Of a stretch of DNA of 64,000 nt, positions 48,608 to 57,655 are shown piece after piece (positions within the stretch are counted from its first letter, which is position 1; each line of letters starts with the position of its first letter). The DNA lies in assembly GCF_001884065.1 (NCBI RefSeq), contig NZ_MACH01000093.1:180761-244760 (forward strand). Direction: 5' to 3'. The notes under the pieces are model-generated. The model did no database searches. It was not told the origin of the DNA and saw nothing but the letters and a program-made list of their open reading frames with translations. The stretch is from Bacillus proteolyticus (lineage in GTDB: Bacteria > Bacillota > Bacilli > Bacillales > Bacillaceae_G). A program made the translations under genes and the position numbers.

Positions 48608-50032
48608 TTACTTTACAACAGAATCCTTTTTCCATTTGTATAAAACTATTTTATGATAAACAGGATCAAATAATGGATTCGAATAAAAGACGGCTTCCTT
48701 TTCAACTTGTCCTTCTATATTAATCCCTTGTTTTTGAAACCCTTCAATAAGATGATTGGTAACGTATATATTATCATTTTTATGATATTTTTTATCTTGT
48801 AAAAAATATGAATATGTGTAAAACCGTTTATGTTCATATGGCACTTGTAAATATTCCATAACCCTCGTCTCTTCCCAAGTGTATACAATAAACGGCTCTT
48901 GTTTCCCCTCCAAATATGACGCGAGTTGATATGTTGCTGGTACCTCCACTTGTTGTTCTTTCATGAGCGGTATACTCACCAGAAGTTGACTAGTTGCAAA
49001 CAAAAGCAATATAATGCCACGGTTGTTTTTTAACCATGAAATAGCAAGTACGCATAGTAACATCGCTACAATCGGATAAGAGTGACGAGGTTTATCAATG
49101 TTTTGTCCAAATAAATTCCAAAGAAAATAGAAAATCCCCAGAGCAATCAAAACCTTTGGGTAGAAACGTATGTTTTTCCATTGTAAAACAAACAGAAACA
49201 AAAAGAACAAAAAGAAACCTACTAAATAATAAGAGTGGATACCTATTCCTGCAAAGATGATGTTTTCAGAAAGTAAACGATAGAGGCGTGAAATAAGTGG
49301 TTCACTCGTATCTGTAACTGCTCCACCCCATTCGGTAAAATGGCCTTCTACAAATCCAAAAGAAATTTCCCACAACCCCGTGACGCCACCAATGTTCCAA
49401 ATAAGAGCACTAATCCAAACTAGTTGCGAAAGGACAGCTGTACAAAATAAGATTATAAATCGCCATTTTTCTTCATGCCATTGTTGCCATAATAATAAAA
49501 TAAGTACAATTCCAAACGGTGCATATGATAACCGTATACCCATTAATAGCGCAAAGAAAAGAATTGGCCAGAATTGAGCTTGAAAACACTTTGTACGAAA
49601 GGCACGTTCTATACTCCATATATACCACCATACGATTGCTAACGCTGCACCTTCTGACATAGGCTGCGTTACTAAAAGAGAGAAATACCCGCTCGTTTGT
49701 AAGACAGCTACAACAATAAGAGCGCTCGTTTTACTTACATAATAACGTGCAATCCAATACATCGGAAAAGCTGCGCCGAGTGCCATGATGGCATTAAAAA
49801 TCCCTAACGATTGCACAGGATTTTCTATAAAAACATGCGTTATCATCCCCCCTAAAATAAAAAAAGGATACCCCGGGAAATGTGGCTGCATCGCCAATAT
49901 GTCATATTGCTTTAATGCAAGTGTAAAATCGACTTCGTCCCAAGTTGCTGCAAACGGACTTGTATAGAAAAAACGAATACAAATCACACTAATAATAAGG
50001 ATAACTGCCCATATACGTAGTACTTGTTTCAT
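48608..50032 (-). CDS. GT-C type membrane glycosyltransferase
   Basis: 474 residues with about eleven membrane helices. The first extracellular loop has PFAATWDEVDFTLALKQYDILAMQPHFPGYPFFI, where the acidic pair is in the place of the GT-C catalytic Asp/Glu (as in PMT/ArnT-type enzymes using polyprenyl-phosphate sugars). A soluble C-terminal domain follows. It starts at 50032 (MKQVLRIWAV) behind GAAGGAAATGAG; the longer frame to 50104 overlaps the FTR1 end. Last gene of the Fur-controlled block, matching the polyprenyl-sugar synthase made by the GT2 gene. Acceptor unknown. Confidence 0.75.
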   Translation of the reverse strand: MKQVLRIWAVILIISVICIRFFYTSPFAATWDEVDFTLALKQYDILAMQPHFPGYPFFILGGMITHVFIENPVQSLGIFNAIMALGAAFPMYWIARYYVSKTSALIVVAVLQTSGYFSLLVTQPMSEGAALAIVWWYIWSIERAFRTKCFQAQFWPILFFALLMGIRLSYAPFGIVLILLLWQQWHEEKWRFIILFCTAVLSQLVWISALIWNIGGVTGLWEISFGFVEGHFTEWGGAVTDTSEPLISRLYRLLSENIIFAGIGIHSYYLVGFFLFFLFLFVLQWKNIRFYPKVLIALGIFYFLWNLFGQNIDKPRHSYPIVAMLLCVLAISWLKNNRGIILLLFATSQLLVSIPLMKEQQVEVPATYQLASYLEGKQEPFIVYTWEETRVMEYLQVPYEHKRFYTYSYFLQDKKYHKNDNIYVTNHLIEGFQKQGINIEGQVEKEAVFYSNPLFDPVYHKIVLYKWKKDSVVK

Positions 50033-50048
50033 CTCATTTCCTTTCTTC

Positions 50049-50082
50049 AAAAAAAGTACAAGGAAAACACCTTGTACTTTAA
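50049..50082 (-). terminator. terminator/attenuator after FTR1
   Basis: AAAGTACAAGG ... CCTTGTACTTT hairpin with T-run on the minus strand. It overlaps the FTR1 stop codon, and the GT-C gene starts just beyond it. Confidence 0.75.
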
Positions 50083-50984
50083 CTAACTGACTTATTTTCT
50101 TCAATTCTTTCTTTCTTTTTTTTAACAGGTTTTTTAAAGATAATTAACATATACAACACAACAAAATATCCGATATACACAAGTACTTCTTCAATAGATG
50201 GCATCGAAGAATATCCTAAAAATGCTTTTAAGAAAATGCCGATATCACCAGAAAGAAGTGGTGCAGTACCATGATCGCGAAGATAATGATCATAATCAAT
50301 AGGATGCTCTGGTAGTAACCATGTAATATCATATACGTGCGGCATTACACTGCCAAGTATCTTTAAATCTTGAAGCATAGAAACGCCTTGGACAAGAAGT
50401 CCTGCTGCAATTAATACGATAAATGCACCTGTTACTTTAAAGAATACTTTGAGTGAAATACGCATCGTTCCTTTAAAGAATAAGAAGCTAACAACCGCTG
50501 CAACGAGTAGACCAGATATAGCTCCCCAGCCTTTCATCGCTTCCCCGATGTTTCCTCCTGTAATCGCTGCAAAGAAAAAAACTGTTTCTACACCTTCTCG
50601 AAGTACAACAAGAAAAGAATGCACGACCATTCCAATTATATTTCCAGCCGTAATATACTGATTCATTTTATTTTCCATATTGGCTGTCATATTCTTACTA
50701 TGTTCTGCCATCCAAAATACCATTTGTGTAAGTAAAATGGCTGAAACGAAAATAATGGATATTTTTAAATACATTTCGCTACCCATAGCAGCAAAACCAG
50801 TAAATACAACTTGAAAGACTAGGGCGACAATATAACTTGCTACAACCGCAAGCCCTGCTCCTAGCCAAACATATTTCACATACTGCTTACTATCTGTGCG
50901 CTTTAAGTACGTTGTAATAATCCCAACGATAAGCAACGCTTCTAATACTTCACGAAATGTAATGAGAAATGCCTGAAGTTGCAT
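50079..50984 (-). CDS. FTR1 family iron permease
   Basis: 301 residues, seven membrane helices. Both iron-binding REGLE-type motifs are present: FREVLEALLIVG in helix 1 and VLREGVETVFFFAA in helix 4. This is the permease of oxidase-dependent (EfeUOB-like) iron uptake. No DyP peroxidase (EfeB) gene is near. The upstream gene encodes an anchored helical protein that likely replaces the N-terminal extracellular domain found in long FTR1 proteins. Lies behind a Fur-like box. Confidence 0.9.
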   Translation of the reverse strand: MQLQAFLITFREVLEALLIVGIITTYLKRTDSKQYVKYVWLGAGLAVVASYIVALVFQVVFTGFAAMGSEMYLKISIIFVSAILLTQMVFWMAEHSKNMTANMENKMNQYITAGNIIGMVVHSFLVVLREGVETVFFFAAITGGNIGEAMKGWGAISGLLVAAVVSFLFFKGTMRISLKVFFKVTGAFIVLIAAGLLVQGVSMLQDLKILGSVMPHVYDITWLLPEHPIDYDHYLRDHGTAPLLSGDIGIFLKAFLGYSSMPSIEEVLVYIGYFVVLYMLIIFKKPVKKKKERIEENKSVS

Positions 50985-51002
50985 TACTCTTCCCCCTCAT
51001 CC

Positions 51003-51764
51003 CTACTTGCGTTTTCTTACAGCGTATACAATGACCCCAACAAGTATAAGTACAATAACTACGATTGGAGCCCAGTTTTTCAGGCTGCTTAAATCTGTCC
51101 ACTCTGTTTTTTCCGTTTTATCAGAAACTGCTTTATCTTCTTGACTATTTGCACTAAAGTGTCCAACTTTAAAGTCTTTAATTTTAAACTCTTTTTGTAA
51201 CTCTGTTAAAATAACCTCTTTGCTTTTCTTGAAAGCCTCTTGATTTGCTTCTTTTTGACCTACTCCAAATAAGCCTGGATTTCCTAATGATTCTAACGCT
51301 TTATTAAATTCATCCTTTAGCTTGTTATCCATCTCTTTATTGTGCTCACCAACAACTGGTGATAACGCTTCATATGTAGCAAATGCTTTAGCTAATAACC
51401 GTTTGCTTGTATCATAGTCTTTAAAATTTTCGTCTACATTTGTTAAACGGCGATTAATATTAAGCGCAAGAATTTTTTGCATATCAGCAATAATATCTTC
51501 TTTATTTTGTTTATCAAAGTCCTTCACCATTGCTTTAGAAGGTTCTTTCCCCATATGCTGATCAATTTCTTCTTGCACATTTTCATATGCTTTTTTTGCT
51601 TCTTTAAAGTTTGCCGGATTTTCATCTAACTTGGTAACCATCTGCTTGTATGCTTCAGCTACTTTTTCTTCGTTCGGATTTCCATACGAATAAGCAAATG
51701 CACTTGTTTGCACAGAGAATAGTAAGAAAATACCAAAAAATAATGATGTAATGATTCTTTTCAT
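51003..51764 (-). CDS. membrane-anchored helical protein, FTR1 partner
   Basis: 253 residues: signal peptide (IITSLFFGIFLLFSVQTSAFA), a helical, charged exterior of about 190 residues (EKVAEAYKQMVTKLDENPANFKEAKKAYENVQEEIDQHMG, then INRRLTNVDENFKDYD), one C-terminal membrane helix and a RKRK tail. This resembles the extracellular domain of long FTR1 permeases, so gene and permease together look like a split two-part protein. The ATG at 51764 follows GGGAGG. A Fur-like box lies at 51786-51800. Confidence 0.75.
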   Translation of the reverse strand: MKRIITSLFFGIFLLFSVQTSAFAYSYGNPNEEKVAEAYKQMVTKLDENPANFKEAKKAYENVQEEIDQHMGKEPSKAMVKDFDKQNKEDIIADMQKILALNINRRLTNVDENFKDYDTSKRLLAKAFATYEALSPVVGEHNKEMDNKLKDEFNKALESLGNPGLFGVGQKEANQEAFKKSKEVILTELQKEFKIKDFKVGHFSANSQEDKAVSDKTEKTEWTDLSSLKNWAPIVVIVLILVGVIVYAVRKRK

Positions 51765-51785
51765 GAACGTTCCTCCCAAGGTTAC

Positions 51786-51800
51786 TGATTATTATTGTCA
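51786..51800. promoter_or_regulatory. Fur-like box upstream of the FTR1 pair
   Basis: TGATTATTATTGTCA, two mismatches from the 7-1-7 Fur consensus TGATAATNATTATCA, 22 bases upstream of the anchored protein's start. No sigma-A promoter of good quality was found beside it. Confidence 0.6.
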
Positions 51801-51835
51801 AGATAAGAACCGCTCGCTACGAGCACCTCTTATCT
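51801..51835 (-). terminator. hairpin at the end of the GT2 gene
   Basis: AGATAAGA ... TCTTATCT with inner stem GCTCG/CGAGC overlaps the GT2 stop; there is no T-run, so it may act as a processing site or weak attenuator. Confidence 0.4.
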
Positions 51836-52563
51836 TCTGTTAATACATGTGCAGCATAGTCAATTGTAACTTTCTCTACTGGACGCTTCATTTCTTTCCA
51901 GATTGCCGGAAGCACACGCGTCATATACTTACGAAAAGATATGAAAGAATCGCCTGTTTCTCTTACTTTATACGTAATCGGTACTTCTTGTACTCGAAAG
52001 CCTTTTCGTACTAAATTCAAAGTAATAACTTGGGCATAGTTATAATCATGAATAATTTCCCCATGCTCCATCGCCTGTCTAGAAAAAGCACGCATACCTG
52101 ATTGTCCATCGCGAATCCACTTTCGTAATAACAAACATTGCAGCGTCGTAAAACAATAATTTCCAAGACGTCGATGTAATCTCATTCCTTGAATGGTTCC
52201 CCGAAAACGAGAACCCATCGTATAATCTGCTTCTCCAGTAAAGATAGGTTCAAGTACATTCGGAATTTCATTAGCTGGGTACTCATCATCAGCATCAATC
52301 ATTACACTAATGTCAGCCCCTAGACGATAGCTTTCCTGCAAACCTGCTCGAACGGCTGCACCAAGTCCTCCGTTTTTTGCAAATGAAACGATGTGATCAG
52401 CCCCGGCTTTTTTTGCAACACCTACCGTTCTATCAGTTGATCCATCATCGATAATAAGCACTTCTACCTTTACACTTGGATGAAAATGGCGCGGTACCTT
52501 TTGAATAACCTGTGCGATAGAATCCTCTTCATTTAATGCAGGTATAAAAACAATTACTTTCAT
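51817..52563 (-). CDS. GT2 glycosyltransferase, dolichyl/polyprenyl-phosphate sugar synthase-like
   Basis: 248 residues of GT-A fold: VIIDDGSTDRTVGVAKKAGADHIV, NGGLGAAVRAGLQESY, the metal-binding DxD in MIDADDEYPANEI, and GSRFRGTIQGMRLHRRLGN. The DPM1/DPG-like pattern suggests transfer of a sugar from a nucleotide to polyprenyl phosphate. No membrane helices, so it works at the inner face. Its ATG overlaps the phosphatase stop (ATGA), coupling the two. Part of the Fur-controlled operon. Confidence 0.85.
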   Translation of the reverse strand: MKVIVFIPALNEEDSIAQVIQKVPRHFHPSVKVEVLIIDDGSTDRTVGVAKKAGADHIVSFAKNGGLGAAVRAGLQESYRLGADISVMIDADDEYPANEIPNVLEPIFTGEADYTMGSRFRGTIQGMRLHRRLGNYCFTTLQCLLLRKWIRDGQSGMRAFSRQAMEHGEIIHDYNYAQVITLNLVRKGFRVQEVPITYKVRETGDSFISFRKYMTRVLPAIWKEMKRPVEKVTIDYAAHVLTEDKRCS

Positions 52564-54035
52564 TCTTTTTCCTGCTCCTTTAGCGCTTCTACTAAGACAG
52601 GACCACGACTATGAGATGGATACGGCGCTCCTAATAAATAAGCAATTGTAGGGGCCATAGAAACAAGACTCTTCTTTTCTTCTACTTTTATACCTTGAGC
52701 GATATGAGGGCCGCACATAAAGAATGGTACAAACCGTTCTCCTTCGTCTAAATGACCATGACCACCAATCCCATCCGCTTGTCCATGATCTGCACAAATG
52801 ATAAATGTCGTATTTTCTGCTTTTCCTGTTTTCTCCAAATGCTCAATAAATTGCTTCACATGCTGATCTGCTTCATGAATTTTTTGTAAATATTCATCAT
52901 ATAGTACGCCGCGGCTATGACCTGTTTGATCTGTAGAAATAAGCTGGACGATAAATAGATCTGGATCTTGTTCATCCATAATCTTTCTTGCTTTCTCCAT
53001 AATTTTTGAGTCAACCACATCATTCTTCATCACAGCAGTAAATGTTTCCACATCATCGCCAAACGCGTCGACAAGATGGGCAACCGCCAACATCTTCCCT
53101 GTTTTATCCACTTTACGAAGAGAATCAAAAATACTCTCTACGTTCACTCCATGCTTCCAAACCATATTCGATTTAATCCCATGCTCAAAAGAATATGTTC
53201 CTGTAAACATAGAGGAGAAACATACAACTGTACGAGCTGGATATACAGTTTCCATATTTAAAAACTCTGTCCCTTGTTTTCGAAGGGAATCTAAGTACGG
53301 TGTATGTGCTGCCTCAAAACGATCTTTTCGCATACCATCTATCACAATCACAACTACTTTTTCATTTAATGCCTCTTTATTTTCAGGCATGTTTTCTGTA
53401 TAGCTAGCAATTGCCTTTGGCTGCCAATCAAATAAATTACGGTGTAAAATAAGCGTATATATAAGAAGAGCACCATAAAATATACACAGCACTTTCCAAT
53501 CTACACCGTTAAATGTACCGCCTTCTTGAAAGAAATCGTAATAGTAATACCAAAGCGAAAGTAATAGTAAAAACTTTGGCATCTGTTCTTGTGCATTCCC
53601 ACTTGTAGAATCACTATTTTTTAAAACTAGCTTCCAAAACCGTGTGAAGTTCAACCATGATGTACCAATTCGTAAGTGATAATATAAAGTTCCCCAAAAT
53701 AAAATTGTAAAGAAGAAATATAATCCTAATGCAAAAAAGAATAATGGTAAATGGACCATCTTAAATACAATTAAATATGCAATAAACGGAAACCATAAAT
53801 AATTTCTTAAAAACAATGGGAAATCAAACAAATAATATAAAACAAGTAAAGGTACAATGAGGACAAAACTACTAAAAAATGCTGAAATAAAACCAGTTTG
53901 TCCAAACTGAGATATAGAAAACAATAAAAATGTACCGAATACAAAAATAGGTGTAAACGGTTTTCCTTCATTCAATAAGTTCCAGCAACGGGCTGCAACT
54001 TTTTCAAACTTTGATGCTTTTTTTACTTCTTCCAC
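52560..54035 (-). CDS. membrane alkaline-phosphatase-superfamily protein (type I PDE/NPP-like)
   Basis: 491 residues: about four or five membrane helices in the first 200 residues, then a soluble NPP-like domain. Metal-site and catalytic residues: Asp in VVVIVIDGMRKDRF, the nucleophile Thr in YPARTVVCFSSM, the later Asp and His in DQTGHSRG, and CADHGQADGIGGHGHLDEGERFVPFFM. The family hydrolyses nucleotide-sugar or phosphodiester bonds; in this context it may cleave a lipid-linked or nucleotide intermediate. GTG start; it overlaps the flippase-like gene by 13 bases. Confidence 0.82.
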   Translation of the reverse strand: MEEVKKASKFEKVAARCWNLLNEGKPFTPIFVFGTFLLFSISQFGQTGFISAFFSSFVLIVPLLVLYYLFDFPLFLRNYLWFPFIAYLIVFKMVHLPLFFFALGLYFFFTILFWGTLYYHLRIGTSWLNFTRFWKLVLKNSDSTSGNAQEQMPKFLLLLSLWYYYYDFFQEGGTFNGVDWKVLCIFYGALLIYTLILHRNLFDWQPKAIASYTENMPENKEALNEKVVVIVIDGMRKDRFEAAHTPYLDSLRKQGTEFLNMETVYPARTVVCFSSMFTGTYSFEHGIKSNMVWKHGVNVESIFDSLRKVDKTGKMLAVAHLVDAFGDDVETFTAVMKNDVVDSKIMEKARKIMDEQDPDLFIVQLISTDQTGHSRGVLYDEYLQKIHEADQHVKQFIEHLEKTGKAENTTFIICADHGQADGIGGHGHLDEGERFVPFFMCGPHIAQGIKVEEKKSLVSMAPTIAYLLGAPYPSHSRGPVLVEALKEQEKE

Positions 54036-54994
54036 CGGATGTTTTCCCCCTTCTGACTGACTAGTGAACGCAACTCCATTGGGTATAAGACGAGCAGGAT
54101 TGCACCCACACCGTAAGAAAATATAAATTTAAAACCGTGACTCATTAATGACCATTCATATGCTGCTACTTCCCCTATTCCAAGCGCTCTTAGCGCAAAC
54201 GTCATTACCGTTTCATATGTCCCAAGACCGCCTGGTGTTAATTGAAATACTTGTCCTGCTATGGTCATACTATTTACCCAAACCGCCTGTATGAATGTAA
54301 GAGAACTCGCAATTTCATAAATTACAAAAGCTTCGCAAATCCAGCTCATTACAATTAGTAAGATAATGATAACGCCTTGTATTGTAAACAAAACAGCCTT
54401 TAATTGCTTCCACTGCCCCTCTACAAATTGCGGTGCTTTCTTATACAAAAGAAACAACGTCCCACTTCCGATACATATGCAACTCAAGATAACGGGAACA
54501 TTCAATAAAATATTCCCCCAAAGTATAAACATCCCTACTATTCCAAATACACCAAGAACAAGTAAATCTAATATACGAAGAATAACAACTGATTGTGTCG
54601 CTTCTCCTAACGTCACTTTCTTTTCTTTTGTAATGATCGCAATGCGAACAGCATCCCCTACTTTCAATGGAGAAACATGATTAATAAATAAACTATAAAA
54701 CAATCCATACAAAGCCTCTTTCATTGTAATATGATGATGAAGATACAATTTCCAAGCGTATGCACGAAAGAAAAATGCAACACCATACATTACAATAAGA
54801 AACATTAAGGTATAAGGATGTTTCCATAACTCATATAGTTGTCCCCACAAAGAAGACATTTCAAATGACTGCCACGATATAACAAAAAAAACACATAACA
54901 AGAAAATACCACAAAGATTAAACAGTATCCGGATATTTTTTCGCCCAAGCAATAGTTCGTTCCAACCCTTCTGCAAATGATACACGAGGTTCAT
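54023..54994 (-). CDS. LPG-synthase-TM/flippase-like membrane protein (UPF0104)
   Basis: 323 residues, eight or so membrane helices. Family landmarks are GLFYSLFINHVSPLKVGDAVRIAIITKEKKVTLGEATQSVVILRILDLL, MTIAGQVFQLTPGGLGTYETVMTFALRALGIG. These proteins are related to the membrane part of MprF and often flip or handle lipid-linked intermediates; the substrate is unknown. Its N-terminal 77 bases overlap the epimerase gene; a later TTG start is possible. Confidence 0.82.
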   Translation of the reverse strand: MNLVYHLQKGWNELLLGRKNIRILFNLCGIFLLCVFFVISWQSFEMSSLWGQLYELWKHPYTLMFLIVMYGVAFFFRAYAWKLYLHHHITMKEALYGLFYSLFINHVSPLKVGDAVRIAIITKEKKVTLGEATQSVVILRILDLLVLGVFGIVGMFILWGNILLNVPVILSCICIGSGTLFLLYKKAPQFVEGQWKQLKAVLFTIQGVIIILLIVMSWICEAFVIYEIASSLTFIQAVWVNSMTIAGQVFQLTPGGLGTYETVMTFALRALGIGEVAAYEWSLMSHGFKFIFSYGVGAILLVLYPMELRSLVSQKGENIRWKK

Positions 54995-55865
54995 ATCCCA
55001 GCTGATTTTTCGCCTTCGAAATATCAGCCCACGTCGATGTTACATCCCCTTGACGATGCGCTTCTCTATTTACGCGCATAAGTGGGAAGTGTTTCTCTAA
55101 CTGCGCAAGCAATTCAGTCATTAAAATTGGTGCATTCGAACCTAGATTGTAGACATCACTTCTATTCGACTCTAATGCAAGAGTAATCCCTTCTGTAATA
55201 TCATCAATGTATGTGTAATCTCTTCCTGTTCCCTTTCCATATACAACAATTTCTTCACCACGTAATAATTTTCGAATAAAGCTTGCTATCGCCATATCAG
55301 GACGCCCCCACGGACCATATACAGTAAAGAATCGTAAAATATTCATTTGAAATCCATACATATATTGATAAGCATGACAAAGTGACTCCATCCCGTATTT
55401 CGATGCTGCATAAGGAGATAAGACACGGCCATTTGCCATTTCTTCCTTCAAAGGCATTCCTGTTTGCTCTCCATACACGGAAGAAGAGGATGCTACAATA
55501 ACTTTCTTTACATTTTCTTCTCCTGCACATGTTAATACGTTACTTGTCCCTTTTATATTAATATCAATATAAGCGCCTGGCATTTCAAGCGATGGTCTCA
55601 CACCTGGAAATCCAGCTAAATGAATAACTGCATCAACCTTCTCTTGCTGCATGACAGCTTTCACACCTTCTTTATGCAAAATATCGCACTCGTAAAACGG
55701 AACCTTTCCATATCGCTGTACTTGTTCAAGTTGAAACTGTTTTCTTGATTTTGCATAGTAAGAGTGGAAATTATCAAGTAACACCACTTGCTTTCCCTGT
55801 GCTAACAGTTTCAAAGCAAGGTGACTTCCAATAAAGCCTGCTCCACCAGTAATTAATACTTTCAT
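54918..55865 (-). CDS. NAD-dependent nucleotide-sugar epimerase (UDP-glucuronate/glucose type)
   Basis: 315 residues of the extended SDR fold: GGAGFIGSHLALKLLAQGKQVVLLDNFHSYY (NAD-binding GxxGxxG), DAVIHLAGFPGVRPS, the active-site SSSSVYGEQTG and YxxxK in YAASKYGMESL, and FTVYGPWGRPDMA. It resembles UDP-glucuronate 4-epimerases. It would supply the nucleotide sugar for the GT2 enzyme in this operon. It follows the lipoprotein gene by 88 bases with a hairpin between. Confidence 0.88.
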   Translation of the reverse strand: MKVLITGGAGFIGSHLALKLLAQGKQVVLLDNFHSYYAKSRKQFQLEQVQRYGKVPFYECDILHKEGVKAVMQQEKVDAVIHLAGFPGVRPSLEMPGAYIDINIKGTSNVLTCAGEENVKKVIVASSSSVYGEQTGMPLKEEMANGRVLSPYAASKYGMESLCHAYQYMYGFQMNILRFFTVYGPWGRPDMAIASFIRKLLRGEEIVVYGKGTGRDYTYIDDITEGITLALESNRSDVYNLGSNAPILMTELLAQLEKHFPLMRVNREAHRQGDVTSTWADISKAKNQLGYEPRVSFAEGLERTIAWAKKYPDTV

Positions 55866-55890
55866 TCATTTCACTACTCTCTATCACATC

Positions 55891-55930
55891 ATGTAAAAGA
55901 AGAAACCTTGTCAAAACAAGGTTTCTTCAA
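55891..55930 (-). terminator. attenuator-like hairpin between lipoprotein and epimerase genes
   Basis: AAGAAACCTTG ... CAAGGTTTCTT stem; on the minus strand a short CTTTT follows. It may partly stop the transcript after the lipoprotein gene. Confidence 0.6.
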
Positions 55931-55953
55931 AAAAACAATATCGTATCCGCAGA

Positions 55954-57126
55954 CTATTTCGCTACTTCAACAGCTTTATTTAGCGCAGACTCAAGCTGTG
56001 GTAACAATTTATCAGCATCTTCTTTCTTTTTAGCTTTTACTGCCTCTAAATAAGACTGTGCTGTTTTTGTTAACTCTGCTGTTTCCTGCTCACCAAGCAC
56101 TGTTTTTAAATCATTTTCGATGATATTAATGAACAATGCACCTTCTAACGCTGTAATAGGACCTTTGTCTTTTCCGAAGTTTTCTTGACTTTCTTTATAT
56201 TCACCTAATGCAACTTTTGCGAAACCACGTACAAATGCTTGATTTACAGCTTTTGCATCCACTGTTTTCACATCCGTTTTCAGGTCAAACTGCTTTAAGA
56301 TAAAGTCCGCATCTTCAGGAGCTGCTTTTTTCATATACGAGTAGATAGATTGATAAAATGCCCATCCCTCTGCTTGTTCAATTTTTGCTGTCTTCTCATC
56401 AGTTTTTGCTGCTTCTACCATTTTTGTAGCATAGCCATGTGGAACTCCACCTGTCGCTAAGTAGAATGTTTTCATTATCGTTTTATCTACAACTTGCTTA
56501 CCAAGTGCAAATGCAAGTTTGTCGTCTTTATCAATAGCAGCTTGCATTTCATCAAAACCGCCTTTAATTTGAGAAGCCATCTGTGTACCGTACGCTGTAT
56601 CGCGTTTTCCAACTGTGCCCTCTACACCTTTATAGAAAGCTAGCGCTTCATCCATTTCTTTCTTCACATCATCTTTTTTGCCCCATTTTTCATCTACTTC
56701 TTTGAAATCATGACGCATTGATTGGAAGAATTCTTTTTGCATTAATTTATCAAATAGCTGCTTTACAACCATTGGTTCCATTTCTTTCTTTTTACCTGCT
56801 TCTAATGCAGCCGTAATTGTTTGATCAATTTGTTCGCTAAATTCACCATCTCGCTTTTGAACAAGAGGTTGTAATTTTTCTTTATATAACTTTGTTACTT
56901 TATCAAAGTCAACCTCTTTGCCCTCTTTCGCTTTTTCAAGTTCAGCTACTCCATCCTTATAAGCTTGTACAAAATCCACTTCTTGTTGTTTTGTTTCTTC
57001 TTTTTTCACTGTCTGTTCTGTCTTTTTATTTTGTGCTTCCGATGCTTTTGTTTCCTCTTTTGCACAACCCGTAAAAAGAAGAGATGTTACCGCTGCTGCA
57101 GATAATACTTTCAACTTGAATGTCAT
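55954..57126 (-). CDS. helical lipoprotein heading the Fur-like-box operon
   Basis: 390 residues. A lipoprotein signal (VLSAAAVTSLLFTGCAKEE) with Cys21 as the lipidation site, a Lys/Glu/Gln-rich linker, then an all-helical domain of about 330 residues with many Lys and Glu. I do not recognise a named family; the fold looks like helical substrate-binding or metal-handling lipoproteins. It has no clear EfeO-type imelysin HxxE motif. Strong promoter and Fur-like box upstream, so iron-regulated. GCAGGGGGAA precedes the ATG. Confidence 0.7.
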   Translation of the reverse strand: MTFKLKVLSAAAVTSLLFTGCAKEETKASEAQNKKTEQTVKKEETKQQEVDFVQAYKDGVAELEKAKEGKEVDFDKVTKLYKEKLQPLVQKRDGEFSEQIDQTITAALEAGKKKEMEPMVVKQLFDKLMQKEFFQSMRHDFKEVDEKWGKKDDVKKEMDEALAFYKGVEGTVGKRDTAYGTQMASQIKGGFDEMQAAIDKDDKLAFALGKQVVDKTIMKTFYLATGGVPHGYATKMVEAAKTDEKTAKIEQAEGWAFYQSIYSYMKKAAPEDADFILKQFDLKTDVKTVDAKAVNQAFVRGFAKVALGEYKESQENFGKDKGPITALEGALFINIIENDLKTVLGEQETAELTKTAQSYLEAVKAKKKEDADKLLPQLESALNKAVEVAK

Positions 57127-57153
57127 GAATTGTTTCCCCCTGCTACCCCTAAG

Positions 57154-57211
57154 TGATAGTGATTTTCATTATTGTCAGGTTGATTATAAAAGCGCTTACC
57201 AAATATGTCAA
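57154..57211 (-). promoter_or_regulatory. sigma-A promoter with Fur-like box
   Basis: On the minus strand: TTGACA (57206-57211), a 17-bp spacer, TATAAT (57183-57188), then a Fur-like box at 57154-57173. TGATAGTGATTTTCA differs from TGATAATNATTATCA at two places, and the longer 19-mer matches at 15. The box covers the start site just upstream of the lipoprotein gene. Confidence 0.75.
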
Positions 57212-57389
57212 CATAAATGTTACATAAGTTGTCACATTTACATGTGGTAATTTCGACCAATTTAAGAACACCTTAATAAAAAGACATCTGATCCTTTTTC
57301 AAAAGCTACGAAAATATAGTTTTTTTTGTTTAGATTTCGTACAAAATTTTGAACTATCCTAACTATTCAGGTTGTGATAGTTTTTAGTC

Positions 57390-57655
57390 ATGGAACCAAA
57401 AATACTGAAACATATTATCTTCGATAGACATAATTATTGGAACAAATTAAAATCAAATATGGTATAAGAAGACTTCCCATCACACTGGAGTAAGGTTCTT
57501 TCAAAAGACATACTTCAGGTGAAACGAATTATATTCAATCTAAACTTTAAAAAGGGATCATAAAAGGACACCATCGGTTTATTGGCCATTATATTCGTCG
57601 ACCTGCTATTATTTTAAACCAGATTGAGAATATAATAGATAGCCTATTTCTTATA
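57390..57655 (+). pseudogene. IS91-like transposase relic
   Basis: Broken fragments in several frames: MEPKILKHIIFDRHNYWNKLKS at 57390, a shifted KYGIRRLPIT, and near 57560 KGHHRFIGHYIRRPAIILNQIE. The first resembles the start and the last the GYIGRYxRRPAI motif of IS91/IS1294-type transposases of Bacillus. No intact ends or zinc-finger region remain. Confidence 0.5.
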
